Assembly: GCA_903857815.1 (NCBI GenBank)
Contig: CAIOGK010000008.1
Location: 1-6,083 of the forward strand
Direction of reading: 5' to 3'
Length of the DNA stretch: 6,083 nt
From: Candidatus Falkowiibacteriota bacterium
GTDB taxonomy: Bacteria; Patescibacteriota; Patescibacteriia; Patescibacteriales; UBA12465
Shown here: positions 1-5,640 of the stretch, in pieces
How positions within the stretch are numbered: position 1 is the stretch's first letter
Layout of the letters: the number at the start of each line of letters is the position of its first letter
Notes under the pieces: generated by a model
Told to the model about the DNA's origin: nothing
What the model saw: the letters and a program-made list of their open reading frames with translations, nothing else
Database searches by the model: none
Translations under genes and position numbers: made by a program

Positions 1-32
1 AAGCAATATTTAAAATTTAATATAAAATTATT

Positions 33-42
33 AAGAGCTCTT
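33..42. promoter_or_regulatory. Perfect 10-bp palindrome just upstream of the first promoter
   Basis: AAGAGCTCTT is a perfect palindrome ending five bases before the -35 box of the first promoter. The flanking bases 1-32 are almost pure A/T, resembling an UP-element-like tract. A regulator half-site is possible, but a 10-bp palindrome can occur by chance and no second copy was seen near the other promoters. Confidence 0.2.
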
Positions 43-47
43 TGCAA

Positions 48-76
48 TTGACTTAATGTATAAAATATGTTACAAT
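48..76 (+). promoter_or_regulatory. Sigma-70 promoter of the exported porin-like protein gene
   Basis: The -35 box is TTGACT (48-53), the spacer is exactly 17 bp, and the -10 box is TACAAT (71-76). A TG dinucleotide at 68-69 makes it an extended -10. Transcription would start near 83, giving a leader of about 44 nt with no Shine-Dalgarno sequence. The placement ahead of a single gene followed by a terminator supports it. Not tested experimentally. Confidence 0.7.
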
Positions 77-126
77 ATTCGATTATTGTTATTTAAAAAT
101 TTAATCACAAAAAAACCATATTAATC

Positions 127-987
127 ATGAAAAAAATTACCGTTATTGTTTTATTATGGGCAGTTAGTTTAGCTGCTTTTTCTCAGATTAAAAATATTGT
201 TGCCTCGGAGGATAGCTCCTTAGTAATGGACAATATTTATGTCGGTGTTTTAAATAACACCAGTTTCAATTCCGAATTAAAGGCTGAAAGTTCTTATAGT
301 TTTCGAGCTGGTGGAATGGCAACTTGGAAACCGTCTAACTGGTTGGATGTTTGGGCGGTAGGAATATACGGTCGAACTGACAATAAAGACGTGGTTATCA
401 ATTTTGTATCTTTCAAAATTCATTCCAAGTCGAATAAAATTGGTTTGGAATTTGGACGTATGCCAACTCTATCAACCGAACTAACCAACATGCCGCTTAG
501 TGCTGCTGGACAATTTGGAACCTGGGTAGAAAGCCAAATAATCAGTCCCGCTGTTGGTGCTAAGGCTAAATGGACTATAAGTGAAGGGGAAAAAATTGGT
601 GCCGAGCTTAACCTTAGAATGGAAAAACCCGAGTATCATCTCAAGTTCGAATCAGATGTTTTTACTATGTCTGCTTGTTATGGCGAAGCCTTACAAAAAT
701 TCCAATCGGCAATTTTGTTAAAAACTGACAGAGTTTATTCTTTATCGGTTTTTGATAATTGTCAGGGGTCTAATTTGATTGCTAATTTTACTAGCATTCC
801 CTTGGGAAAAAAATTAGGACTGGAATTATGTCTTGATGCTGGTTATCGCATAGATACCGCTGAAATGGAAAAATTTGAATTAGGACTCCTTAAAACCTTT
901 AAGTCTAAATGGCTCAAAGGCTTGCTCTATCTATGCTATAAGTATGAAACGAAAAGTGTAGATACCTGTATTCTGCTAAATATTTAG
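127..987 (+). CDS. Exported beta-strand-rich protein, porin/outer-membrane-barrel-like, function unknown
   Basis: The 286-aa product begins with a clear Sec signal peptide: MKK, a hydrophobic core at about residues 5-17, and a probable signal peptidase I site after AFS, leaving Gln20 as the mature N-terminus. There is no lipobox cysteine. The mature part has no other membrane helix. It reads as successive short strands with alternating polar and hydrophobic residues (about 56-67, 72-82, 88-100, 103-111, 142-150, 155-165, 190-199, 202-209, 228-241, 247-257, 261-273), separated by charged turns, as in porins. The segment at 107-135 (LEFGRMPT, then SAAGQFGTW) looks like a porin strand followed by a constriction-loop-type stretch. 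It does not end in the aromatic residue typical of proteobacterial barrels (last residues LLNI). Five cysteines (184, 212, 235, 270, 281) are unusual for an exported barrel. The ATG at 127 is chosen because the signal peptide starts there. It is monocistronic. The barrel assignment is inference; a soluble beta-rich surface protein is the alternative. Confidence 0.85.
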   Translation: MKKITVIVLLWAVSLAAFSQIKNIVASEDSSLVMDNIYVGVLNNTSFNSELKAESSYSFRAGGMATWKPSNWLDVWAVGIYGRTDNKDVVINFVSFKIHSKSNKIGLEFGRMPTLSTELTNMPLSAAGQFGTWVESQIISPAVGAKAKWTISEGEKIGAELNLRMEKPEYHLKFESDVFTMSACYGEALQKFQSAILLKTDRVYSLSVFDNCQGSNLIANFTSIPLGKKLGLELCLDAGYRIDTAEMEKFELGLLKTFKSKWLKGLLYLCYKYETKSVDTCILLNI

Positions 988-1024
988 CTCTAACCGGCTA
1001 TAAAAATAAGCAATTTATTACGAG

Positions 1025-1052
1025 AAACCTTATCTTTTGGTAAGGTTTTTTT
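1025..1052 (+). terminator. Intrinsic terminator after the exported-protein gene
   Basis: AAACCTTA (1025-1032) pairs perfectly with TAAGGTTT (1041-1048) around an 8-nt loop, and a run of seven T spans 1046-1052. It lies 37 bp after the stop codon and ends two bases before the -35 box of the guaB promoter, so the two units are separated very economically. Confidence 0.8.
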
Positions 1053-1054
1053 AT

Positions 1055-1083
1055 TTGACTTGAAGCTAATTTCCTGGTAATAT
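1055..1083 (+). promoter_or_regulatory. Sigma-70 promoter of the guaB-purA operon
   Basis: The -35 is TTGACT (1055-1060), the spacer is 17 bp, and the -10 is TAATAT (1078-1083), preceded by TGG, which fits an extended -10. Transcription should begin near 1090, giving a leader of about 63 nt. That leader is too short for a known purine riboswitch aptamer plus expression platform, and no such fold was recognised. Confidence 0.7.
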
Positions 1084-1089
1084 CTCTGG

Positions 1090-1107
1090 AATTGAAAAAA
1101 ATCAATT
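1090..1107 (+). other. Possible small hairpin at the 5' end of the guaB-purA mRNA
   Basis: AATTGA (1090-1095) and TCAATT (1102-1107) are perfect inverted copies around a loop of six A. The predicted transcription start falls at or next to the first base, so the mRNA could begin with this stem, a position that often protects against 5'-end decay. The stem is short and A/U-rich, hence weak, and may be chance in AT-rich DNA. Confidence 0.25.
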
Positions 1108-1152
1108 TATTAAATATTCTTTAACAATTTAGAAACCTTAAAATTACTGATT

Positions 1153-2676
1153 ATGACGAAAAAGAAAGAAAATGCAAGAAAATGCGATGACTTCTTCAAG
1201 AAGCAAAGCAGGCAGGGTCTAGCCCTTGGTTTTGGTGATATTAGATTAAGAACTAATTTCTCCGAAATCTTACCAAACCAAACCAAACTCCAGTCTTCGT
1301 TCTCTCGTAATATAGCGATTAACATCCCGATTATCAGTTCACCGATGGATACGGTAACTGAATCAAAGATGGCGATTGCGATGGCGAAATTTGGAGGACT
1401 GGGGGTTATTCACAAGGGATTATCTCCCGAGGAGCAGGCAGCGCAAGTTGCTAAAGTAAAGCATCATTTAAGTGCCTTTATAGCAGAGCCGATTTGTGTT
1501 AAGGGGGGCGATAAGGTTGGTGATATTTTACGAATGAGAGACCAGAAGGATTATGGTTTTTCCTCTTTTCCGGTTGTTGATGGCGAAAGACGTTTAATCG
1601 GAATTGTTACTAGTAACGATTTTGAGTTTTGTGACGATGTCGAAGGCAAAACAATCTTTGATATCATGTCGACCGATATCATATCGGCCGAACATCTTGA
1701 TGTAAAAGGTGCTTATCAAATGATGCAGGAACGGCATAAGAAAATTTTGCCGATTACTGATAGAGGGGCGGTACTGTCCGGAATTTATACCTGGAAGGAC
1801 GTAAAGCGAATTATGACTAATGATGCCCAGGGCTATAGTTTGGATAAAAATGGGAGCTTACTTGTTGGCGCAGCGATTGGTGTTACCGGCGATGATAAGC
1901 TTAGAGCTGAACTTTTAGCTGCTAAGGGAGTGAATGTATTTGTAGTAGATACTGCTCATGGTAATTCCAGAGATGTATTTCAAATGGTTCAATATCTTAA
2001 GCATAGTTATCCTGATATTGATGTTGTTGCCGGAAATGTTTCCGAAGCCAAAGCCGCTCGTAATTTACTTGATGTTGGTGTAGATGGAATTAGAGTTGGG
2101 CAAGGCCCAGGTTCCATCTGTACTACCAGGATTATTGCCGGTATCGGCCATCCACAGGTTTCTGCTATTTATGAATGTGCGAAAGCTATTCGTGGAAGCG
2201 GTATTCCAATTTGTGCTGATGGCGGAATTGAATATTCGGGTGATATTACAATTGCCTTAGCGGCCGGAGCAGAGAGTGTAATGTTGGGAAAGCTTTTGGC
2301 CGGGACAACCGAATCACCCGGCTTAGTTTTATTCAAGAACGGGAAGTCGGTAAAAGTTTACAGAGGCATGGGTTCTTTGGGGGCGATGCTCGACAACAAA
2401 AGCTCGAGAGAGCGTTACGGACAAACTGGAAATACCGGGGACAAGTTAGTCCCCGAAGGAGTAGAGGCCGAAATTGCTTTCAAAGGCGATGTGGCTAATA
2501 TTCTTTTCCAGCTCACAGGCGGTTTACGTAGCGGTATGGGCTATGTTGGCGCCTCTAGTTTATATCAGCTGCAAAAGAGGGCGGACTTTTGTCGCATGTC
2601 TTCTTCTGGATCCGCTGAATCGCATCCTCATGTTGAGGGCATGCAAGACGCTCCAAATTATCGGCGCGCTAATTAG
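1153..2676 (+). CDS. guaB: Inosine-5'-monophosphate dehydrogenase
   Basis: The 507-aa protein catalyses the NAD-dependent oxidation of IMP to XMP, the committed step to guanine nucleotides, in the cytoplasm. The (beta/alpha)8 barrel is interrupted after about residue 105 by a Bateman module of two CBS domains (about 112-160 and 168-222) and resumes to the C-terminus. Visible family features are SSPMDTVTE (62-70), the NAD-side VVDTAHG (264-270, Asp266), the catalytic loop GPGSICTTR with nucleophile Cys323, the IMP-binding ADGG (Asp356), YRGMGSLGAM (403-412), the flap Arg421-Tyr422 dyad, and ESH near the C-terminus. All catalytic residues are present, so it should be active. It is slightly longer than the usual ~490 aa because of a basic N-terminal tail of about 18 residues. 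The usual TFDDV motif reads GFGDI (26-30). The ATG at 1153 is the only sensible start, since the next Met is residue 65, although no Shine-Dalgarno precedes it. purA follows in the same frame, so both IMP-consuming branches are co-transcribed. Confidence 0.96.
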   Translation: MTKKKENARKCDDFFKKQSRQGLALGFGDIRLRTNFSEILPNQTKLQSSFSRNIAINIPIISSPMDTVTESKMAIAMAKFGGLGVIHKGLSPEEQAAQVAKVKHHLSAFIAEPICVKGGDKVGDILRMRDQKDYGFSSFPVVDGERRLIGIVTSNDFEFCDDVEGKTIFDIMSTDIISAEHLDVKGAYQMMQERHKKILPITDRGAVLSGIYTWKDVKRIMTNDAQGYSLDKNGSLLVGAAIGVTGDDKLRAELLAAKGVNVFVVDTAHGNSRDVFQMVQYLKHSYPDIDVVAGNVSEAKAARNLLDVGVDGIRVGQGPGSICTTRIIAGIGHPQVSAIYECAKAIRGSGIPICADGGIEYSGDITIALAAGAESVMLGKLLAGTTESPGLVLFKNGKSVKVYRGMGSLGAMLDNKSSRERYGQTGNTGDKLVPEGVEAEIAFKGDVANILFQLTGGLRSGMGYVGASSLYQLQKRADFCRMSSSGSAESHPHVEGMQDAPNYRRAN

Positions 2677-2700
2677 TTGAAAACCAAAAAAATACTGAAA

Positions 2701-4269
2701 ATGAAAAAAGAAAAAGACGAAACCGTGGAATATCGGTTAGAACAGTTCTTGCGAGCAAATTTTGGCAATGAATTTTTGCACAAGAAAAGAGTGATTGCGA
2801 TTAGTTGCAACCAATTTGGCGATACCGGTAAAGGCAAATTTGTATCCCTGATTTCTAAATGGGCCGATATCATTGCTCGGGTAACCGGCGGCGATAATGC
2901 CGGACATACAATCATCTTTGAGGGAGTGGAATATATATTGCATTTGATTCCTTGTGGAATCACCGATCCCAATAAAGTAAATATTATTGGAACTGGTACC
3001 GTAATTTATCCTAGGGCCTTGCTTCAAGAAATTATTTTTTTGCAGTCTAAGGGATTTCCTTGTGATAATTTACGTATTTCCCTTAAGGCAAAAGTTATTT
3101 TACCGAGTCACGTCGTTCTTGATAGACTTGGTGAAGCTCAAGCCGGCAAAGAAAGAATCGGCAGCACTGGTAAAGGAATTCAGCCATGCTATACCGATCA
3201 CGTAGCGAGAAGAGGAATTGTCATGAATGATCTCTTGAATCCAGAAATTTTTCGTCGCAAATTGAAAAAAGCGCTTGATTATCACACAATGATAATCGGT
3301 GGTCTCGGGGGCTATGAAGCGGCTCGTAAAATTATGGATTGTGAACACCTTGAGAATGGTAAATTTATCGGTCGCGATGAGGAGTTATTTAATTTTGAGG
3401 CCATCTTCCAATCGTATTTGCAGTACGGAAAAGAGCTGAGGGACATGATTGAAGATACGGATGTGCTAATGCGTTTTTATTTAGGAAAGAAAAATATCCT
3501 ACTTGAAGGTGCTCAGGGTTATTTGCTATCCGTTGATTACGGGACTTATCCATTTGTTACTTCCTCGGATTGTTCTTTGGCGGGAATGGCAAAAGGCGCT
3601 GGTTTAAGAGAATCCGATATTGATGTTTCCTTCGGAATAATCAAAGGATTTTACATGACCAGGGTTGGTAAGGGCTCTTTCCCAACTGAAATGGGAGAGA
3701 AGGAATCAGAAATGTGGTGCAATGAAGGTGGTAGTCGCGAAAAAGAAGAGAACATGTTTATCGGCGCAACTTTGAACGATACTAGTCCTTTTGCCCAAGG
3801 CATTGTTCTTCGTCGTTTAGCTGGTGAGTATGGGGCGACTACTGGTCGTCCTCGTCGTACCGGTTGGCTCGATTTACCTTTATCGCGTTATGCCCTTAAT
3901 GGTGGCGCTAATCAAATTATCCTAACGAAGCTGGACGTTCTTACAGGAATGGATATTATAAAAATTTGTTATTCGTATGAATATGTTGGTCCCGACTTTA
4001 ATTATGGGGATACAGTTTTAACAAAAGGGGATATAATTGATACAGCCATCGTTTTTCCGGAAGTGCTCGATTATTGCAAACCTTTGTATAAAGAATTCCC
4101 AGGTTGGACGGAAGATATCCGTGATGCTGAACACGTTTCTGATTTACCAGAGAACTTGGTAAATATTTTGAAATATATTTTTGCGGCAGTACCAGCAACT
4201 CCAAGAATCGTGTCCGTTGGACCCGGTCCCGATGAAACAGTGTTTGTTCTTCCTTTCGATTTAATTTAA
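2701..4269 (+). CDS. purA: Adenylosuccinate synthetase, enlarged divergent form
   Basis: This 522-aa protein should join IMP and aspartate using GTP to make adenylosuccinate, the first step from IMP to AMP. Seen in order: a charged N-terminal extension (about 1-28), phosphate loop QFGDTGKGK (38-46) with catalytic Asp41, NAGHT (66-70) with catalytic His69, GSTGKGI (154-160), EGAQG (269-273) leading to GTYPFVTSS, TRVGKGSFPTE (320-330), GATTGRPRRTGW (378-389), and the guanine-recognition TKLDVL (409-414). Typical bacterial PurA is about 430 aa. The extra length is the N-terminus, about 20 residues before EGAQG, and about 30 residues near 341-371 before GATTGR. Glu of the usual GDEGKGK is Thr42. 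The ATG at 2701 is preferred. A TTG at 2677, directly after the guaB stop and in frame, would add eight residues and cannot be excluded. Neither has a Shine-Dalgarno. It lies 24 bp after guaB with no terminator between them, so it is the second gene of the operon. PurZ is disfavoured because the catalytic Asp is kept. Confidence 0.94.
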   Translation: MKKEKDETVEYRLEQFLRANFGNEFLHKKRVIAISCNQFGDTGKGKFVSLISKWADIIARVTGGDNAGHTIIFEGVEYILHLIPCGITDPNKVNIIGTGTVIYPRALLQEIIFLQSKGFPCDNLRISLKAKVILPSHVVLDRLGEAQAGKERIGSTGKGIQPCYTDHVARRGIVMNDLLNPEIFRRKLKKALDYHTMIIGGLGGYEAARKIMDCEHLENGKFIGRDEELFNFEAIFQSYLQYGKELRDMIEDTDVLMRFYLGKKNILLEGAQGYLLSVDYGTYPFVTSSDCSLAGMAKGAGLRESDIDVSFGIIKGFYMTRVGKGSFPTEMGEKESEMWCNEGGSREKEENMFIGATLNDTSPFAQGIVLRRLAGEYGATTGRPRRTGWLDLPLSRYALNGGANQIILTKLDVLTGMDIIKICYSYEYVGPDFNYGDTVLTKGDIIDTAIVFPEVLDYCKPLYKEFPGWTEDIRDAEHVSDLPENLVNILKYIFAAVPATPRIVSVGPGPDETVFVLPFDLI

Positions 4270-4295
4270 TGTAAAATAATTTTAACGTTCTTAAC

Positions 4296-4326
4296 CCGGC
4301 AGCCAAAAAAGGTTGCCGGTTTTTTT
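4296..4326 (+). terminator. Strong intrinsic terminator of the guaB-purA operon
   Basis: A nine-pair GC-rich stem (4296-4304 with 4311-4319, one G-U pair) closes a loop of six A and is followed by seven T (4320-4326). It starts 26 bp after the purA stop codon and separates the purine operon from the next promoter at 4338. Confidence 0.9.
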
Positions 4327-4337
4327 ATTCTCTAAAC

Positions 4338-4365
4338 TTGAAAATATGCTTGAAAGGACTATAAT
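4338..4365 (+). promoter_or_regulatory. Sigma-70 promoter of the cysteine desulfurase gene
   Basis: TTGAAA (4338-4343), a 16-bp spacer and a perfect TATAAT (4360-4365). Transcription would start near 4372, giving a leader of about 24 nt that is nearly all A/T and lacks a Shine-Dalgarno. I saw no IscR-like or other operator around it. Confidence 0.75.
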
Positions 4366-4395
4366 TATAATACTTAATCATTTAATATTTTTTAT

Positions 4396-5550
4396 ATGCA
4401 AGTATATTTAGATAATGCCGCGACGACTAAGCTCGACCCGCGCATTTTAAAGAAAATGGAGCCTTATTTCACTAAAGAATATGGAAATGCTTCATCTATC
4501 CATGCTTTAGGCCAAACCGCCTTTAGCGACCTCATGAAGGCTAAGGAGAAGGTTGCAAAACTCATTGGAGGGGAAACAAACGGAGTGATTTTTACTTCAG
4601 GCGCGACTGAAGCAAACAACCTAATTATTAAAGGTGTTGCCCTAGCTAATCGAACGGATAAAAAAAATAAAATTATCGTTTCCGCGATTGAGCATCCCTG
4701 CGTGATGGAGTCGGTTAAGTTTTTAGCCCGTGAAGGATTTAAAGTTGAATATCTTCCGGTTAATAAAGAGGGGATTATAGAACCAGCGGAACTAGAAAAA
4801 TTAATTGATAACGAAACTATTTTAGTCTCAGTCATGGCGGTTAATAATGAAATTGGAACTATTCAAGATATCACGGCTCTAGCTAAAATTGCTCATAAGC
4901 ATGGTGCTTATTTTCATACTGATGCCGTTCAAGCAATTCCATATTTAAAGTTGGATATTAAAAAAATGGGCATAGATTTTTTGAGTTTATCAGCTCATAA
5001 ATTTTATGGTCCAAAAGGAGTGGGAGTCGCCTATATTAATCGTAAATTAAAAGTAAAACCGATGATTATCGGCGGTGGACAGGAAGATGGTTTAAGATCC
5101 GGGACTTATAATATCCCAGGAATTATTGGTTTAGCGGAAGCTTTGGAATTAGCTTACAAAGATAGGACAATATATTTAAAAAAGATAACCGCTTTGCGCG
5201 ATTATTTTTGGAAAAGTATTCAGAAAGAAATTCCCGAAGTTCGCCTTAATGGAAGTTTAAAAAAACGTGTTCCCGCTAATTTGAATATCATGTTCGGTTA
5301 TATTGAAGGGGAGGCGATTTTAATGGACCTATCATATAAAGGAATTTATGTTTCAACTGGTTCCGCATGTTCGGCAACTGATTTACGCGCTTCCTATGTT
5401 CTAAAATCAATGGGATTAGATAAAAATTTCTTAAATAGTAATATTCGTTTTTCTTTTGGTCGTTTTAATACTAAGGTAGAAATTGATTATACAATTAAAG
5501 CCCTTAAGGCAACGGTTAAACGTTTGAGAAGTTTCTCGCCAATTGTTTAA
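4396..5550 (+). CDS. iscS: Cysteine desulfurase, IscS/NifS group I
   Basis: The 384-aa pyridoxal-phosphate enzyme removes sulfur from cysteine, giving alanine and an enzyme-bound persulfide used for Fe-S cluster assembly and tRNA thiolation. It is cytosolic, fold-type I class V aminotransferase. Seen: the N-terminal YLDNAATT (4-11), TSGATEANN (67-75), His100 in IEHP stacking on PLP, HTDAVQ (174-179) with Asp176 and Gln179, Schiff-base Lys202 in SAHKFYGPKG (199-208), RSGT (234-237), and catalytic Cys325 in STGSACS (320-326), which lies in the group I type active-site loop. All catalytic residues are present. It stops at about the point where E. coli IscS continues with a roughly 20-residue tail that contacts IscU, so that tail is missing; many NifS-like members are the same. 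No scaffold gene (iscU/sufU/nifU), mnmA or thiI lies in the window, so the sulfur acceptor is unknown. It is monocistronic with its own promoter and terminator. The ATG at 4396 fits the family N-terminus exactly. Confidence 0.94.
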   Translation: MQVYLDNAATTKLDPRILKKMEPYFTKEYGNASSIHALGQTAFSDLMKAKEKVAKLIGGETNGVIFTSGATEANNLIIKGVALANRTDKKNKIIVSAIEHPCVMESVKFLAREGFKVEYLPVNKEGIIEPAELEKLIDNETILVSVMAVNNEIGTIQDITALAKIAHKHGAYFHTDAVQAIPYLKLDIKKMGIDFLSLSAHKFYGPKGVGVAYINRKLKVKPMIIGGGQEDGLRSGTYNIPGIIGLAEALELAYKDRTIYLKKITALRDYFWKSIQKEIPEVRLNGSLKKRVPANLNIMFGYIEGEAILMDLSYKGIYVSTGSACSATDLRASYVLKSMGLDKNFLNSNIRFSFGRFNTKVEIDYTIKALKATVKRLRSFSPIV

Positions 5551-5571
5551 TTGAATTGTTTTATAAAAAAT

Positions 5572-5598
5572 AAAAAAAGGAGCAACGGGCTCCTTTTT
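5572..5598. terminator. Bidirectional terminator between iscS and the minus-strand membrane gene
   Basis: AAAAAGGAGC (5574-5583) pairs with GCTCCTTTTT (5589-5598) around a 5-nt loop. The T run 5594-5598 serves the plus strand. The A run 5572-5578, followed by six more A at 5565-5570, gives T-rich tails on the minus strand. It lies 21 bp after iscS and 17 bp past the stop of the converging gene, so it can end both units. Confidence 0.85.
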
Positions 5599-5600
5599 GT

Positions 5601-5640
5601 TATCCAAATAAATAACTATTTTTTAGCATTCATTTGGATA
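5601..5640 (-). repeat. Inverted repeat hairpin enclosing the stop codon of the membrane-protein gene
   Basis: TATCCAAAT (5601-5609) and ATTTGGATA (5632-5640) are perfect inverted copies, extended by 5611-5613 with 5628-5630. On the plus strand the intervening position is an A-C mismatch (5610/5631). On the minus-strand transcript it becomes a G-U pair, giving a continuous 13-bp stem with a 14-nt loop (5614-5627) that contains the UAG stop. The better pairing on the minus strand suggests the structure belongs to that mRNA. Confidence 0.6.

Larger units (their letters stand above)
1011..1140 (+). repeat. Two pairs of 10-bp direct repeats flanking the guaB promoter
   Basis: CAATTTATTA occurs at 1011-1020 and 1103-1112, and AGAAACCTTA at 1023-1032 and 1131-1140, in the same order on both sides of the promoter but with spacing 2 versus 18 bp. 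The second copy of AAACCTTA (1133-1140) could pair with the terminator's right arm (1041-1048) in a read-through transcript. This may be a decayed duplication or coincidence in AT-rich DNA. Confidence 0.3.

Noticed and set aside
1084..1152. Purine riboswitch in the guaB leader
   Set aside because: Only about 63 nt of leader, A/U-rich, with one weak hairpin. I see no three-way-junction purine aptamer or PreQ1/guanidine-type fold.
1110..1325. 71-aa minus-strand ORF over the guaB leader and N-terminus
   Set aside because: It is antisense to a well-supported gene, has no recognisable protein features and no promoter I could find. Judged a shadow.
2677..2700. TTG at 2677 as the purA start
   Set aside because: It directly abuts the guaB stop and has no ribosome site. 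The ATG at 2701 gives an already extended N-terminus and is the more likely start. Kept as an alternative in the purA entry.
2701..4269. The PurA homologue as a PurZ enzyme for 2-aminoadenine (Z) DNA synthesis
   Set aside because: The phosphate loop resembles PurZ in part, but the catalytic Asp that PurZ replaces is present (Asp41), as are His69 and the GTP-recognition TKLD. There is no phage context, and the guaB partner fits ordinary purine metabolism.
4464..4835. 123-aa minus-strand ORF within iscS
   Set aside because: Fully antisense to a conserved enzyme with all motifs intact. Composition looks like a complement artefact.
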